Positions 44,886 through 55,666 of a stretch of DNA of 64,000 bases are shown here, piece after piece. The position numbers and the translations under genes were made by a program. Numbering within the stretch: the stretch's first letter is position 1; each line of letters begins with the position of its first letter. The DNA is from Limnoperna fortunei (taxonomy: Eukaryota > Mollusca > Bivalvia > Mytilida > Modiolidae): positions 35,413,080 through 35,477,079 of the forward strand of contig OX104115.1 in assembly GCA_944474755.1 (NCBI GenBank), given 5' to 3'. The notes under the pieces were generated by a model, which ran no database searches, had not been told where the DNA came from, and saw only the letters and a program-made list of their open reading frames with translations.

Positions 44886-46059
44886 GACGTTGTAATTAAA
44901 GTTGTTGCATTAAGGTTTTCGGTATGAAGTATTAAGGAGGCTTTTAAAGTCAAGACAATGTTCAGAATTTTAGTTATCACATGACCTGAAGGACTGTATA
45001 TGAATGGGAAGGTGTGGCAAGAACAATCATGTGGTTTAGCTTTACAGTCATCAATCAGAACGGTTTGTTTTTAAACTATGGTGGAATATGCAAGATATTA
45101 TCAAGATTTATTACATCTTTGACTTTGTCAGCAAGAAAGGAATGAATTCTTGTTCATCTTTGTGCGTTTACGGGTTTGAATAATCTGTAATTTCAAAAAT
45201 AGTCTAAAATAACTTATATAAATTTATAATGAACGAATGACGATCAGTTACATGACTGGAGATATTCACCTTTAAGAGAATGCAGATATTTAAGTGGTAC
45301 AGAATATACTTTAGTGTAAATATGATGAAGTCCTAGTGATTTTAGTGCGCCATTATTTAAAACAAAGAAGATGTATAGGTACATATGTACGATGACCAAG
45401 ACTCCTTGTTTGCCTGTGATTATGTCTGAAAAGGCCCATCACATTCACATTGCTGCAACCAGTACATCAAAGGTTGCATATACTACCGGTTAAGTCATTG
45501 CAACCTTATGTTACTGCAGTAACTATGGTTTTTTATCCACTGTTTCTTTTTGTTAATGTATTGGAATACATTTTCTTAATTGAGGATTTAAATTGTATAA
45601 TTATATTATATAGATCTATGGATTTCATATAAGTATGTACTGATTTATTCAATTCGATCAGTGAATTGTTGTTATAGTTCGTCATCTAAAATTTTCTCAA
45701 CAATTATTAGTGCGACAATTAACATATCGCATTCGTATATCTACAAATTATTACTATATGCCAAATAAAATAAAAACACACGATATCTATTGTGGAAATG
45801 AAGCTTAGTAGAAAGAAAAAATTGAGTCGTAGAGAGACCATATACCATGTATTACATATGTAGGACTCTCTGACGCATTAGACCCATGTGCATCTGTACA
45901 AATTTAGTAGTGATGTATTTGCAATATTTAGCTTGGAATTATTATTACTGTATCTTTCTGCAAATCTGCCGTAAAAGACTATTGCATCAGTATCCTAGAT
46001 TTCTATTTTTTCAAACCTTTACACATCAAGAAGCTGTGAAGAGTTCGCTTATTAACTGA
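44886..46059. other. No recognisable gene
   Basis: AT-rich intergenic sequence without a supported feature. The frame at 45450-45632 has no family signature. Confidence 0.4.
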
Positions 46060-46304
46060 CCTGACCCAAAGGGTAGGGTCAGGTGAGCTATTGTTATCAC
46101 TTTGCGAACTTCGGCGTAGTCGTTGTCGTTGTCTGTGTCTGTAAACTTTTCACATTTTTAATCTTCTTCTCTGAAACCACTTGGCCAATTGAAACCAAAC
46201 ATGGCCATAATGTTCAATGGATTGACCTTTACAAATTTTGTGTTTTTATTTGGATTGGAAAACAAATAAGGCCACCACTGCAAGTCTTAGTTTAACACAA
46301 CCTT
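46060..46304. repeat. Single-unit copy of the 9-kb tandem element
   Basis: It has the words cccaaagggtagggtcaggtgagctattg, gtcgttgtcgttgtctgtgtctgtaaact, cttcttctctgaaaccacttggccaattgaaaccaaac and ggccaccactgcaagtcttagtttaac. These match the head (8995-9240) of the tandem repeat at 9038-10190, but here only one unit follows. Confidence 0.75.
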
Positions 46305-47067
46305 TACTACCTTTACCACTCGGCCACCGAGGCTTCCCTTGCTCAATGATAGCTCATGATAACTCAATGAGATTAGTAGTTTTTTTTACCCCAAATCTCT
46401 ATTCATGAGCGATTCATTTAAAGGCAGATCTTTTCTGAATTTCGTCTACCCGAAGATATAGCCAGACGTTTCGGGCTTGCTATTCTTTTAACAAAGGGAA
46501 GTATTGTGATGAAAGATGTAGGTATTCCCACACCAGTTTATTGTGTGGGAAAAGTCATGCAAAGCGATTTTGTCCACGTTATCGAGGGCGGAAATATCCC
46601 GGTGTTTCAGGGTCACAGTTACCAGTTACATGTACAGGCACCTCAAATGACACAGCTGTCAAAACCCCAGCAGCAACTCCCTTACCGCGTGAATCGACAT
46701 CTAAATCCCAAGCCTATTGAGCTGCCTACAGGTCTTGCGTTTAATAATTTGTCGAAGTACTTATCAGGTTATCTAGGTAATAAGTCTTCATATTTGTTGG
46801 ATAAAGGTATGTTTGGCTTTAAGCTAGAATTTAAGGGATAAAGTGCTTTTCAATACAGTAAGAATCTGAAATCGTACTTGGATCTTCCTGATGTTTTTGA
46901 TACAAAACTATAGAAAGAGCTTACTTAGGGAAGGATTATTAGTCCTGTTGGAAAGTTCCCCTATTCCCAATTAAAATTTCCCTCTTTAGGTCTGGTACCT
47001 AAAAAGACCCTTATGTCCTGAAGGTTAATTCATTATGTTTCGTTCGCCAATAGGATAAAACATTCAG
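46305..47067 (+). repeat. Left arm of a 0.76-kb inverted duplication
   Basis: Bases 46305-47067 are repeated as their reverse complement at 48636-49406 with high identity. A 111-codon open frame (46506-46841) is preserved in both arms with only a few residue changes near its end (LLDKG versus FLDEC). The outer edge is a fragment of the SINE tRNA-like head (ccactcggccaccgaggc). The arms are about 1.57 kb apart. Confidence 0.9.
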
Positions 47068-47481
47068 TGAATGCAGGTATTTCTGATGAATCGGCGGCTG
47101 TCCAATATGCTTCAGTTGATGATGCTATTCAAATATTAAAAGATAAGTCAAAAATATTTTTCAAGCCAAAACTGATATTTTGTCAGCTTTTCTAAATATT
47201 CCTGTTCATCCTAATGATGATGAGTTATTAGGGCTTCAATTGAAAGGTTCAATATATATTGATAGATTTGTGGCAATTTGGTGTCGTACAAGTTTTACAA
47301 TGTTTGAGGAGCTTGGTACTGCAATTAAATGGATAGCTACATCTAAATTGGGCATTCAGGAAAAGGTGCATGATTGATATGATTTTCTTTCAATTGAGCA
47401 GAGCAAGTCAGCGGCTGTTCATAAATTTAATCAATTAATTGCTTTGTACCAAGAAACAGGGATTAGATGGAAGCTCGTTTA
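46400..47481 (+). pseudogene. DIRS-type retrotransposon remnant (gag end plus RT)
   Basis: Fragments read GNIPVFQGHSYQ, then NLSKYLSGYLG and MFGFKLEFKG, then RIISPVGKFPYSQLKFPSLG and LVPKKTLMS, then SVNAGISDESAAVQYASVDD. RT motifs KTDILSAFLNIPVHPNDDE, LLGLQLKGSIYIDRF and MFEELGTAIKWI follow, and finally DYDFLSIEQSKS-like sequence where HYLDDF-type catalytic residues are expected. This order is that of DIRS/tyrosine-recombinase retroelements. Stops (for example after LEFKG) and frameshifts inactivate it. The RNase H and recombinase parts are absent. Confidence 0.8.
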
Positions 47482-47756
47482 ACCCAAGATAAGATTGATT
47501 AGTTTTGCTCTTGCTTACAAAGTTGTATGAGTTTAAAACGATGCTCATAGCGGAACATGCAATTTCTTATTGGTGTCCATAATTTTACTTGTTCTGTTTG
47601 TAAGCCAGGTCGTGCATTTTAAAGGCGTTTGATCTCTTTTCACTGTGATGTTATAGAATCCCAGAACTTTTCAAATAAATCAAACGAAGCCAAGTTAGAT
47701 ATGAAAATGTGGACCCGACAGTTTTAATGAAATAAATTTAAATATAATAATTGAAT
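47482..47756. other. No recognisable feature
   Basis: AT-rich sequence following the DIRS remnant. Nothing recognised. Confidence 0.35.
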
Positions 47757-47885
47757 ACATTCTTTAGAAGTTTCATCGACGTATCAAAGCGTTGCATGAT
47801 GAAGCATGATGAAGCGCGACCGCGCTTCATTGAAAATATAATTCGGTCAACGCTTTCTTACGTCAATGATACTTCTAAAGAATAA
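47757..47885. mobile_element. Palindromic MITE of about 128 bp
   Basis: The left end attctttagaagtttcatcg with acgta and aaagcgttg is mirrored at the right end by caacgctttcttacgtcaat and gatacttctaaagaat. The centre repeats gcatgatgaa twice and has a small gcgcgaccgcgc palindrome. It lies between the two inverted DIRS arms. Confidence 0.75.
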
Positions 47886-48635
47886 AATCAATCAGTAATT
47901 GAGTATATTTGTCATCATATGTCTGTTTCTTAATAAATATAAACAATCAAAGTAAGAAATTTTGTATTAGCACAAGGGTGCAGACCAACTTGTTTTCATA
48001 TTCGGAAATATCGTTAAACCCACCAGCCTACTGTTCTGCGCTGTGGTATTTGTTAGCTATATTTCAGTCCTTTATACCAGATATTGAAATTGTCAGGTAC
48101 AAAAATAAAACAAAAAGATTGGAGATCAAAATCAACATAATTTGAACTGAATTAGTTCATTGTGTCTTTTTCTGCCGAAAATTGGTGCAGCGAACTTGGT
48201 ATGGGTGACCATAAACATATTTCCGACTGATTTCTCGTTATTTTTCTGTTAAACTTTTAACGTTAGTTTTTATTTTAAAACTAAGTTAGAAGTTGTTGCA
48301 GAAAAGAGACAACACTAAATTTTAGAGAAACCTTGCATAGAATTATTCAAAATTACTATTCATAGGGTCAGGCAGGTATTAAGCCATATTAATTGAGAGC
48401 TAGATTCCAAATAAAGACTCGAGAAGGCATTCTGAGATTAACAAAAGTTAGACTTTATGTACGTCCGAAATTAATCATCTGATAAACCCTTGTCCGCTGC
48501 TAATAAGACAGCGCCTATTCTAAAACTATGACCTTCAAATATTCTTCCAAATAAATTACATAAACGCAAGCATTTGTGCAAGACATTATCAAAAAAATTT
48601 CTGTGTAACTCGTCACCATTAATTAAGCAGAAAAG
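47886..48635. other. Spacer between inverted arms, no recognisable gene
   Basis: AT-rich sequence. The 78-aa frame at 47909-48145 has no recognised motif. Confidence 0.4.
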
Positions 48636-49406
48636 CTGAATGTTTTATCCTATTGGCGAACGAAACATAATGAATTAACCTTCAGGACATAAGGGTCTTT
48701 TTAGGTACCAGACCTAAAGAGGGAAATTTTAATTGGGAATAGGGGAACTTTCCAACAGGACTAATAATCATTCCCTAAGTAAGCTCTTTCCATAGTTTTG
48801 TATCAAAAACATCAGGAAGATCCAAGTACGATTTCAGATTCTTACTGTATTGAAAAGCACTTTATCCCTTAAATTCTAGCTTAAAGCCAAACATACATTC
48901 ATCCAAAAAATATGAAGACTTATTACCTAGATAACCTGATAAGTACTTCGACAAATTATTAAACGCAAGACCTGTAGGCAGCTCAATAGGCTTGGGATTT
49001 AGATGTCGATTCACGCGGTAAGGGAGTTGCTGCTGGGGTTTTGACAGCTGTGTCATTTGAGGTGCCTGTACATGTAACTGGTAACTGTGACCCTGAAACA
49101 CCGGGATATTTCCGCCCTCGATAACGTGGACAAAATCGCTTTGCATGACTTTTCCCACACAATAAACTGGTGTGGGAATACCTACATCTTTCATCACAAT
49201 CCTTCCCTTTGTTAAAGGAAAAGCAAGCCTGAAACGTCTGGCTATATCTTCGGTTAGACGAAATATATTGGTTTAGAAATGATATGCCTTTAAATGAATC
49301 GCTCATGAATAGAGATTTGGGGTAAAAAAAACTGCTATTCTCATTGAGCTATCCTGAGCTATCATTGAGCACGGGGAGCCTCGGTGGCCGAGTGGTAAAG
49401 GTAGTA
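48636..49406 (-). pseudogene. Right arm of the inverted duplication: DIRS-type gag end, truncated before the RT core
   Basis: On the minus strand, a frame at 48983-49306 contains a zinc-binding segment typical of DIRS gag ends: FNKGKDCDERCRYSH followed by LLCGKSHAKRFCP. The neighbouring frame at 48862-49197 continues with GNIPVFQGHSYQ and NLSKYLSGYLG. The switch of frame between FCPRYRG and GGNIPVF marks an inactivating frameshift present in this copy. In the left arm the zinc-binding frame is further damaged. The arm stops at ttttatcctattggcgaa, before the RT catalytic region. Confidence 0.8.
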
Positions 49407-49632
49407 CGTTTACTATTGATCACGTGTTCTGACAACACTGAGGTTGTCGGGTTTGATTCTCACTGCTGGCAGGATGTACACGACTCCAATATTAATTGAC
49501 AAGGATGTCCAGTTTTCCTAGCGAAGGTCGTGGTTCTTTTCGAGTACTTTGGCTTCCTCCCCAACAAAAACTGGACGCCATGGAATAGCTGAAAAATTGT
49601 TGAAAATAGTGTTAAACATCATTCCAACAAAA
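49376..49632 (+). mobile_element. Full-length V-type SINE with tRNA-like head
   Basis: The head GAGCCTCGGTGGCCGAGTGG is tRNA-like (class II, Ser/Leu-like). An A box is at about 49384-49395 and a B box (gggtttgattctc) at about 49449-49461. It continues through ccagttttcct, cgaggtcgtggtt-like, ccaacaaaaactggacgcca and gaaaaattgttgaaaatagtgttaaac to an A/C-rich end. It is the complementary orientation of the 62.2-kb copy. It is not a functional tRNA gene, as no anticodon stem with matching acceptor exists. Confidence 0.9.
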
Positions 49633-50689
49633 CAAAAACAAAAGCATTGGGCACGGAAAAGTGGTATCATACTGACACCACTTCCCATTATCCCTACATA
49701 TAGACCTAAATATATACGTAGCTAAATCCGATTTAAATTATTATATTAAGAAGTATCATGAGGCACAACTGACGAGTAAATAGAAATGCATCAGTCCATG
49801 CATCTATAGACAGAGTTCTTAGATTTGTTAGCATAGGTTATCTCAACCTGACAATATTTGCTTTTACTTAAAGGCAAAACATCATCATTAACTGTGTTAA
49901 GCTCTAAAAGCTCATACATATCAACATACTGATTAGAAATAATCCTGCCACATAACTTATTTGAAACACTTGTATATTATGGACGATTAATAGTCTAATA
50001 CACCGATGGCGGTATCTGGATAGGTTGCATAATTGCATCAGACCCATAATTTTATATTACAAATTGACAATTGATCACATCAGAATCATTTATACGTGTA
50101 GAATTTGTGTTTACTGCGTTGACGTTTCTAGTGTTTTGTGCTGTAACTAGGTGAATTAATGTAGTTGGCCAACCGACTTCCACTCCTAAGTGAAACATTG
50201 CCCGATACAGTGTTGCCAATGTTGTTTGCATTTAAAAGACAATTATTGGTATTTTCCTATTGTGATTTAACGGCCTGAATCATCTGGACCCTGCGTACTC
50301 ATAGAAAACAATATCTATTGACTGGTTTTTAGGAATAACTCAAGATTTCCTTATGTTATGACTGCCGACAGAGCAGCTGCATCCAAACCTGCCGTGCAGC
50401 GTTATTCTATACAGTTTGTCCCATGTCACTACCAGATGGCACTTCCTCTTTGGAAGCATGATAGTCTAAGAACCAAAATTAATAAGTGAAATATTAAGGC
50501 AGGATACAGACTGCAAAAAGTCACATATTTCATACTGCCTATCACAGCAATATAGATATCCACCAAAACTAATGCAACACATGTGCAAAACATATGATAA
50601 AACGAAAACTGCATGCGGAGCATCATATATATAGCCAAGTAACAGCACGCAACGTCTGCGGTCAGCGGACTGAGAAGCAACTATACAAA
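49633..50689. other. No recognisable gene
   Basis: Intergenic AT-rich sequence. The overlapping minus-strand frames at 50429-50680 and 50466-50648 show no domain and look like chance. Confidence 0.4.
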
Positions 50690-50947
50690 CGTTTTGGGTT
50701 CAGTTGAAATGAGAAAGTTTAAGATCAATATGTTATTATTGTGTTTACGTTATTTTTTATATATATACATTCAATGATAAAGACCATTCGTTGGTCAGTC
50801 TGTGTCTAAATTTTTTACAAGAAACACCGTCATTTGTATCGTTGCATACTCTTCTAGACTTGTATAATATTATTTTTTGTTTATGCTGTATCGTCATGTT
50901 TGTCGATCCGATACTAAATAAGTGTACTGTTTTAGTAGCTTTTTTTA

Positions 50948-50950
<3 letters not shown>
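50690..50950 (+). repeat. Interspersed repeat family A, left part
   Basis: It has gagaaagtttaagatcaatatgtta, gaccattcgttggtcagtctgtgtct, caccgtcatttgtatcgttgcata, cttctagacttgtata and gtcgatccgatactaaataagtgtact. It ends at ttttttagactc, where a (TC)n tract begins. Confidence 0.8.

Positions 50951-51006
<56 letters not shown>
50951..51006. repeat. (TC)28 microsatellite
   Basis: An uninterrupted TC run of 56 bases starts directly at the agac end of the preceding repeat A copy. It generates long artificial open frames on both strands (Ser-Leu on plus, Arg-Glu on minus). Confidence 0.98.
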
Positions 51007-51009
<3 letters not shown>

Positions 51010-51640
51010 TGGTAGAGTACCACAAGTGAGCCCTGTGGTTATTGGCAAGCGAATAACATAACGGAAATATCAGTTTTAGTCATGAAGAGTTAAGAAGAGT
51101 TATGTTCTGAAGCAATCTTTTGAAACTCTTTTCCAATGCTCTCACCTCAACGCCAAGATTATTATTTAATATCGTGGACGACAAAGTATCTTCAACGGAA
51201 TCTTCAAACGACAAGGCGTTGTAACTAAATACATTATTTTCAGTGGGGAATTTCTGTTATTGTTCTGAAAGAAAAATACAGCGCCATTCAAAGCTTATTA
51301 AAATGATTAGATTTTCAAGCAAATGTGTACGCCATTCGCCTTCAATTTTGCTCTCAAACAAGTTAGGGTCCTGGATGAAAAAATGAGAACACATAGTATA
51401 TTTTACGCAATATATCAATCTTTTCATGCATTGCATTGCATGAAACATAGGATAGGTTTTCTGGGCGCCTTAATGATACTTGTAACTCTTCTGATACACA
51501 GAATATAATAGTTTTTATCAAATATGAACAAATAAAGTACATTTTCACATTTTTTGTCTCGGTTGATGACGTCTTTTAAAATAATTTTCCTCAGAGCATA
51601 ACACACTAGCTGGGTGTGCGTAAAAGAATATCTCAGTAGC
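51007..51640. other. No recognisable gene
   Basis: Several short overlapping frames on both strands lack motifs. Nothing supported. Confidence 0.4.
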
Positions 51641-52300
51641 TTTTCACCCCATTCTATGCCTTCGTTTGGTGATCCTTTACATCCAACAGAACAAGTAATA
51701 CACCATGATCAAAAATTTGTTTGAGATCCAGACTTCAAGATGTCTATCAGGTCTTTTGAATTTTTAAATATCAACATTTCCTTTATGTCACTTTTGGAGT
51801 AAAAAGTATCACGGTATTTTTGACGTCTCGTTTTTGCTGTTGTCAAAATAGTGGTCAGGATTTGTGATAGTGTTTTGGTAGTACACATAGACGATCCTGC
51901 TATTAAATGCTGTTTGTATGGATTTTTGTGAAGTTTTGGTATCCAACACAGTAAGGGGAGATCAAAATCTTCGACTTTGATTTTGAGACCAAAGGATGCC
52001 AATACAGATTTGTGATTTCCAGTAATCTCTACTTTTAAAAGCGCAGTGTATGTGTAAGTAGGATTGCCAAGTGAACTGTCCATGCCTAACTCATTACTTA
52101 AACACTCTATGTAATGTTTTTTGCAGATACAAATAATGTTGTTAGAGGCTTGATGGCACAACAACGTATTTGTCATGAATGTCGGACAAAGTTTTAAGAA
52201 CATCAAGATTTCTGAGGATATATGACGCTTTAGTACTCACAGATCTTCTTAAACGACTTATTCTTATTTGAATCAATGACCTCAAGGCCTTGACCAACTA
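51641..52300 (-). pseudogene. Penelope-like element RT fragment with a 165-codon open stretch
   Basis: The minus-strand frame 52206-51709 is open for 165 codons. It shows SNNIICICKKHYIECLSNEL, then LPLLCWIPKLHKNPYKQHLI, AGSSMCTTKTLSQILTTILT and KYRDTFYSKSDIKE, then LIFKNSKDLIDILKS. The W-x-P-K-x-H-K-x-P and S-x-C-T-T-K-x-L-S motifs identify the first half of a Penelope-like RT. The catalytic half is missing. It is the best preserved of four Penelope pieces in this window, and its frame being open over 165 codons suggests a younger insertion. Confidence 0.9.
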
Positions 52301-53094
52301 GGACAAGGTATCAACCTCCTGGTCCTCTTGTTTTGCCCATATTCTGGCATATTCCTCTATTGAATCCTTCATTATTTAAAGTTATCTCTTCCATATATAT
52401 GATACTGACAATTTTTTGAAGAAAAATACACAACTGAACATCATAAGCAACATGCCAACAAAACTACAGTATTGGGATTACATTACTTGATAATAAAATT
52501 TATAATAAATAAACGCAAGCATTCAAAATAATAGTTAATACAAATGTCTCGTTTTAAAAAATAAAAAAGTATATACAAATTAAAAAAAAAATATATATAT
52601 ATTTTTTTCGTTATATTATTTAATCAAGCAAGTGTCTTTAAGGCAGGCCATATCTGTGGTTCAAGCCCTGTAAACCCTAATAAAAACTCCGTTCGACGTA
52701 AGGTACATCAGTAGCGACGATGTAAACGTTTTATTTTCGTAATATATCATTTAGCCTCATTTAATTTCCGCGACTCGTTATTTCGGTTTATTTTACTTTC
52801 TGTGACCTGCTACATGTATATATTATGTCGTCCCCCCAAATAAGTAAAAGATTTATTCACATTGAGTAAATGACATGGCCTCTTTTTGACAGACATCATT
52901 TTAACATGCAGTAAGACAAATTAGTTACTTAAATGTATGCATGCATGTTTTTATTTAGTTTGCAACATTTGTAAATTCAATTATAAAACTGTTTTGTACA
53001 AACATTGTAAAATACAGCGATTGTTGTCGCAAGTTTTTTTGACATGCAATATAAGTGGTGAAAAAAGTACACTTACAGTTACGTTGGATTTTTT
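52301..53094. other. No recognisable gene
   Basis: AT-rich sequence with an (AT)n-like patch at 52592-52600. No feature supported. Confidence 0.4.
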
Positions 53095-53312
53095 GAGTGT
53101 TTAGGGTTTTCAGCAACATTTCAGTTATTTCATGGCGTCCAGTTTTTATTGGAGGTGGGGTGAGAGGAAGCTGGAGTTCAGGTTAAAACCAACAATCTGT
53201 GTCAATTAAGTGTGAGTCGGGCACATCCTACTTGCAGTCTTTCAAAAATCCGTAACCTGTTGACAGGCATGTGATAACTAGTAGATGACTAACAAATCAG
53301 GCACCGAGGCAA
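53095..53312 (-). mobile_element. V-type SINE, degenerate
   Basis: The plus strand shows ttcagcaacatttcagttatttcatggcgtccagtttttattgg and gtgtcaattaagtgtgagtcggg, and ends at gcaccgaggc. This is a worn minus-strand copy of the element at 62229-62478. Confidence 0.75.
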
Positions 53313-54055
53313 CAATAACGCCGACGAGAAAAGTCTACGATTACTTTTAAAGAGCGTTATTCAACAATTTGAATAGTAACTTTTTTTGATTGATTGATTG
53401 ATATTTTTCCAGCGAGCAGGGTTTCAGCTTTATTCAGGACTAGAGCAGGTAAGAAAACCTATCAATTGAAGAAAGATGGACCAAAGGGCAAACATTTTGA
53501 ATTCCAATGAAAAATATGGGTTATGGGAGCCTACAAAAGAGATCTTTGTCGTGCAAGGAGCGTGACACTCTCTAAACAAGTCACCCACCATTTCCGTATT
53601 ATGACCTGAACCCCCCTCCCCCCCCAAACGAGACGGACAGCTATGTGAACCCTTGTAACAAATTTCAAATTATCTCGAATTTTAAGGAAAACATTTATAC
53701 TTACATATCATTAAATATCGAACGCCTATAACAGACATCGTAAAATAAACCAACTGTGACAGCTAAAACGCGAAAAGCAGAATAGATTTTCATCTTACAC
53801 TTACATGTTTGCATCTTTAACTCAGAAGTATCTATATACAATCATGTTAAATAGTTTACTCTTTATTTGAGATTTAATTGTGTGTAAATTCATGTGACGC
53901 AATGAAAAAGTGAATAAAATATATAATAGATGTTTTCGCTTTTGTCGTAAATCTTATTTAGAATCATACCCCGGAATTATTAGGAATTGTGGCACAGAAA
54001 GAAAACTTTGATAAAATCGCGACAAATATCTTAAAGCGTTTATAATTTAAAAAAA

Positions 54056-54255
54056 ACGCGACCTCGGTGTTTAAGGTAGCAGTAATCTACTTTTGCTCCC
54101 CGAGGTTGTCTGTTCGACTCTTACAGCAAGAGAGTGTGCTCGACTCATCCCTAAATTTGCAAATAGTACCAGTTTTCCTTTCGAAGTCGGTGGTTTCGCT
54201 GGGTACTCCAGCTCTCCTTGTAAACACTCGACGCCATAGACTATTATAATTTTTG
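54056..54255 (+). mobile_element. SINE-like core within the 1.7-kb element
   Basis: It contains gacctcggtgtttaaggtagca, cgaggttgtctgttcgactctta (B-box-like), gtgctcgactcatccc, cagttttcctttcgaagtcgg and actcgacgccatag, in the order of the SINE at 49376-49632. The equivalent segment is present in copy 1 at about 17975-18150, so it entered before the element was duplicated. Confidence 0.7.
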
Positions 54256-54389
54256 TTTAATTTTAATTAAAAATTATGTTACATGTAAACAAACTTCAAA
54301 TATACATACAAATAATGCTAACCCTAAAGCGCGAAGTGAAAACAAATGGTATGATTCTGCCATCACGTTTTTCGTCTTTCTCGCCTTTT

Positions 54390-54840
54390 CTGCTTTGAAC
54401 GATTTCGAAGACAAATACAACAGGTACGCTTTGGCACGCAAGGTCAAATATTTTGTTAAGTCATTGTGATTTATTTATTTATTTATTTTTAATTAGTTTT
54501 TTTAGTTAAAATGACACTATGTGATGTTTATATTCTGTCACAGATGCATTAGTTATAGATCGGGGGAATTTCCATTCATCCTTTATAACTTTAGACTAGA
54601 CTTTTTCCTCTTAAAAATGTCGAAGGCAAATTCAAGACGTACGCCTTGGCAGGCATGGTCAAGTATTTTCTGAAGTCATTTTGTGTGTGTTTTTGAATTT
54701 ATTTTGTTTTAATTATTTTGCTAATAAAATGACACTATGTGATGTTTATATTCCGTCAGAGATGCATTCATTATAGATTGTGAGAATTTTTAGTTATATC
54801 ATTTATAACTTTAGACTAATTTTAGCATTATGTTTAGATA
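54390..54840. repeat. Direct duplication, 218-bp unit
   Basis: The words aaaatgacactatgtgatgtttatattc at 54508 and 54727 lie 218 bases apart. In both units they are followed by agatgcatt, tatagat, and cataactttagacta-like words, and preceded by acgc(t/c)ttggca and ggtcaa(a/g)tattttgt-like words. It lies within copy 2 of the 1.7-kb element. Confidence 0.75.
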
Positions 54841-55184
54841 AAACGAGCCATAAATAAGAAATATCAATTGACATTCATATACTTCTAATATTTGCGAGTG
54901 AAACGATTTTTCAAAATTCGAAATATTAATTTCACTGACTGAATTGGAGCGATCAGACCAAATCAATCCGTCAGATCAGTCAAATCGTACCATATCTGTC
55001 AATTGACTGATGGACGGATTGGGGACGATCTGCCGGATTAGGAACGATTTGACTGGTCTGATTTTGGAACGCTGACGGATTGCTGACAGATTGCTAAAAG
55101 TGTTGCGTTTTCAATCTTAAGTACTGTGGTAGTACCTATACAATGTTCAGTTTACAGAATTAATAGGATTTGTTTTTTCACATT

Positions 55185-55411
55185 CGCTAGGGTGAGTTAA
55201 GGTGGGTAGTTAGTCATCTACACTGAGGTAGAGTGTTCCAGCCTTACTGGTCGAGTGTCATGAAGCCAATCCTAATTTACAACGATTTCTAGTTTTCCAG
55301 CCAAACGATGGCGCGCTTCAGCGTCTTTCTCCACAGGAACAACTGGACAGCATGATATAGCTAAAAAAATTGCTGTTAAAATGGCGCTAAACCCCACTCA
55401 GACAAAAACGA
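55185..55411 (+). mobile_element. V-type SINE, degenerate
   Basis: It shows ctagttttccagccaaacga, tttctccacaggaacaactggacagcatgatatagct and gctgttaaaatggcgctaaacccc, the 3' part of the plus-orientation SINE at 49376-49632. The tRNA-like head is strongly diverged. Confidence 0.7.
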
Positions 55412-55666
55412 CATTTCACTTCTGTCTCCATAATCCACAGTTCTTATCCACATTGGTGGCCTGGGTGGTGGATATTAGAGACCTTTTCGTTGTTTAAAAC
55501 ATAATATGAAATTGGATGATAGTACGTAATTTGTTTGAAAAATCATAAGGGTGTGTGTATTTTTACACATAAATATTCTATTTCTCTACACAGTTCTCCA
55601 TAATTCTTAGAGGAAATGTTCGTCGTATAAATAGCTAAACGTAAAGCAACAATTCAATCAATTATA

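Larger units (their letters stand above)
53383..55115 (-). mobile_element. 1.7-kb interspersed element, copy 2, inverted relative to 17.4 kb
   Basis: In reverse orientation it matches 17375-19112. The tail is the (attg)n run at about 53386-53402. Then come gaccaaagggcaaacatttt, gagcgtgacactctctaaac, the SINE-like core at 54056-54255 and, near 54950-55090, the gatcagacc and cgatctgc words. The block ends attgctaaaagtgttgcgtt. Copies 1 and 2 lie about 36 kb apart in opposite orientation. The 65-aa minus frame at 53430-53627 belongs to this repeat. Confidence 0.7.

Noticed and set aside
46506..46841. 111-codon frame conserved in both inverted arms as a host gene
   Set aside because: It overlaps DIRS gag/RT motifs and is conserved only because the duplication is recent; the true element frame switches inside it.
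49376..49460. tRNA gene (Ser/Leu-like) from the A and B boxes
   Set aside because: It cannot fold into a complete tRNA and is followed by the conserved SINE body also seen at 62229-62478, so it is a retroposon head.
50757..51023. Arg-Glu-rich and Ser-Leu-rich open frames over 50.76-51.02 kb
   Set aside because: Produced by translating the (TC)28 microsatellite.
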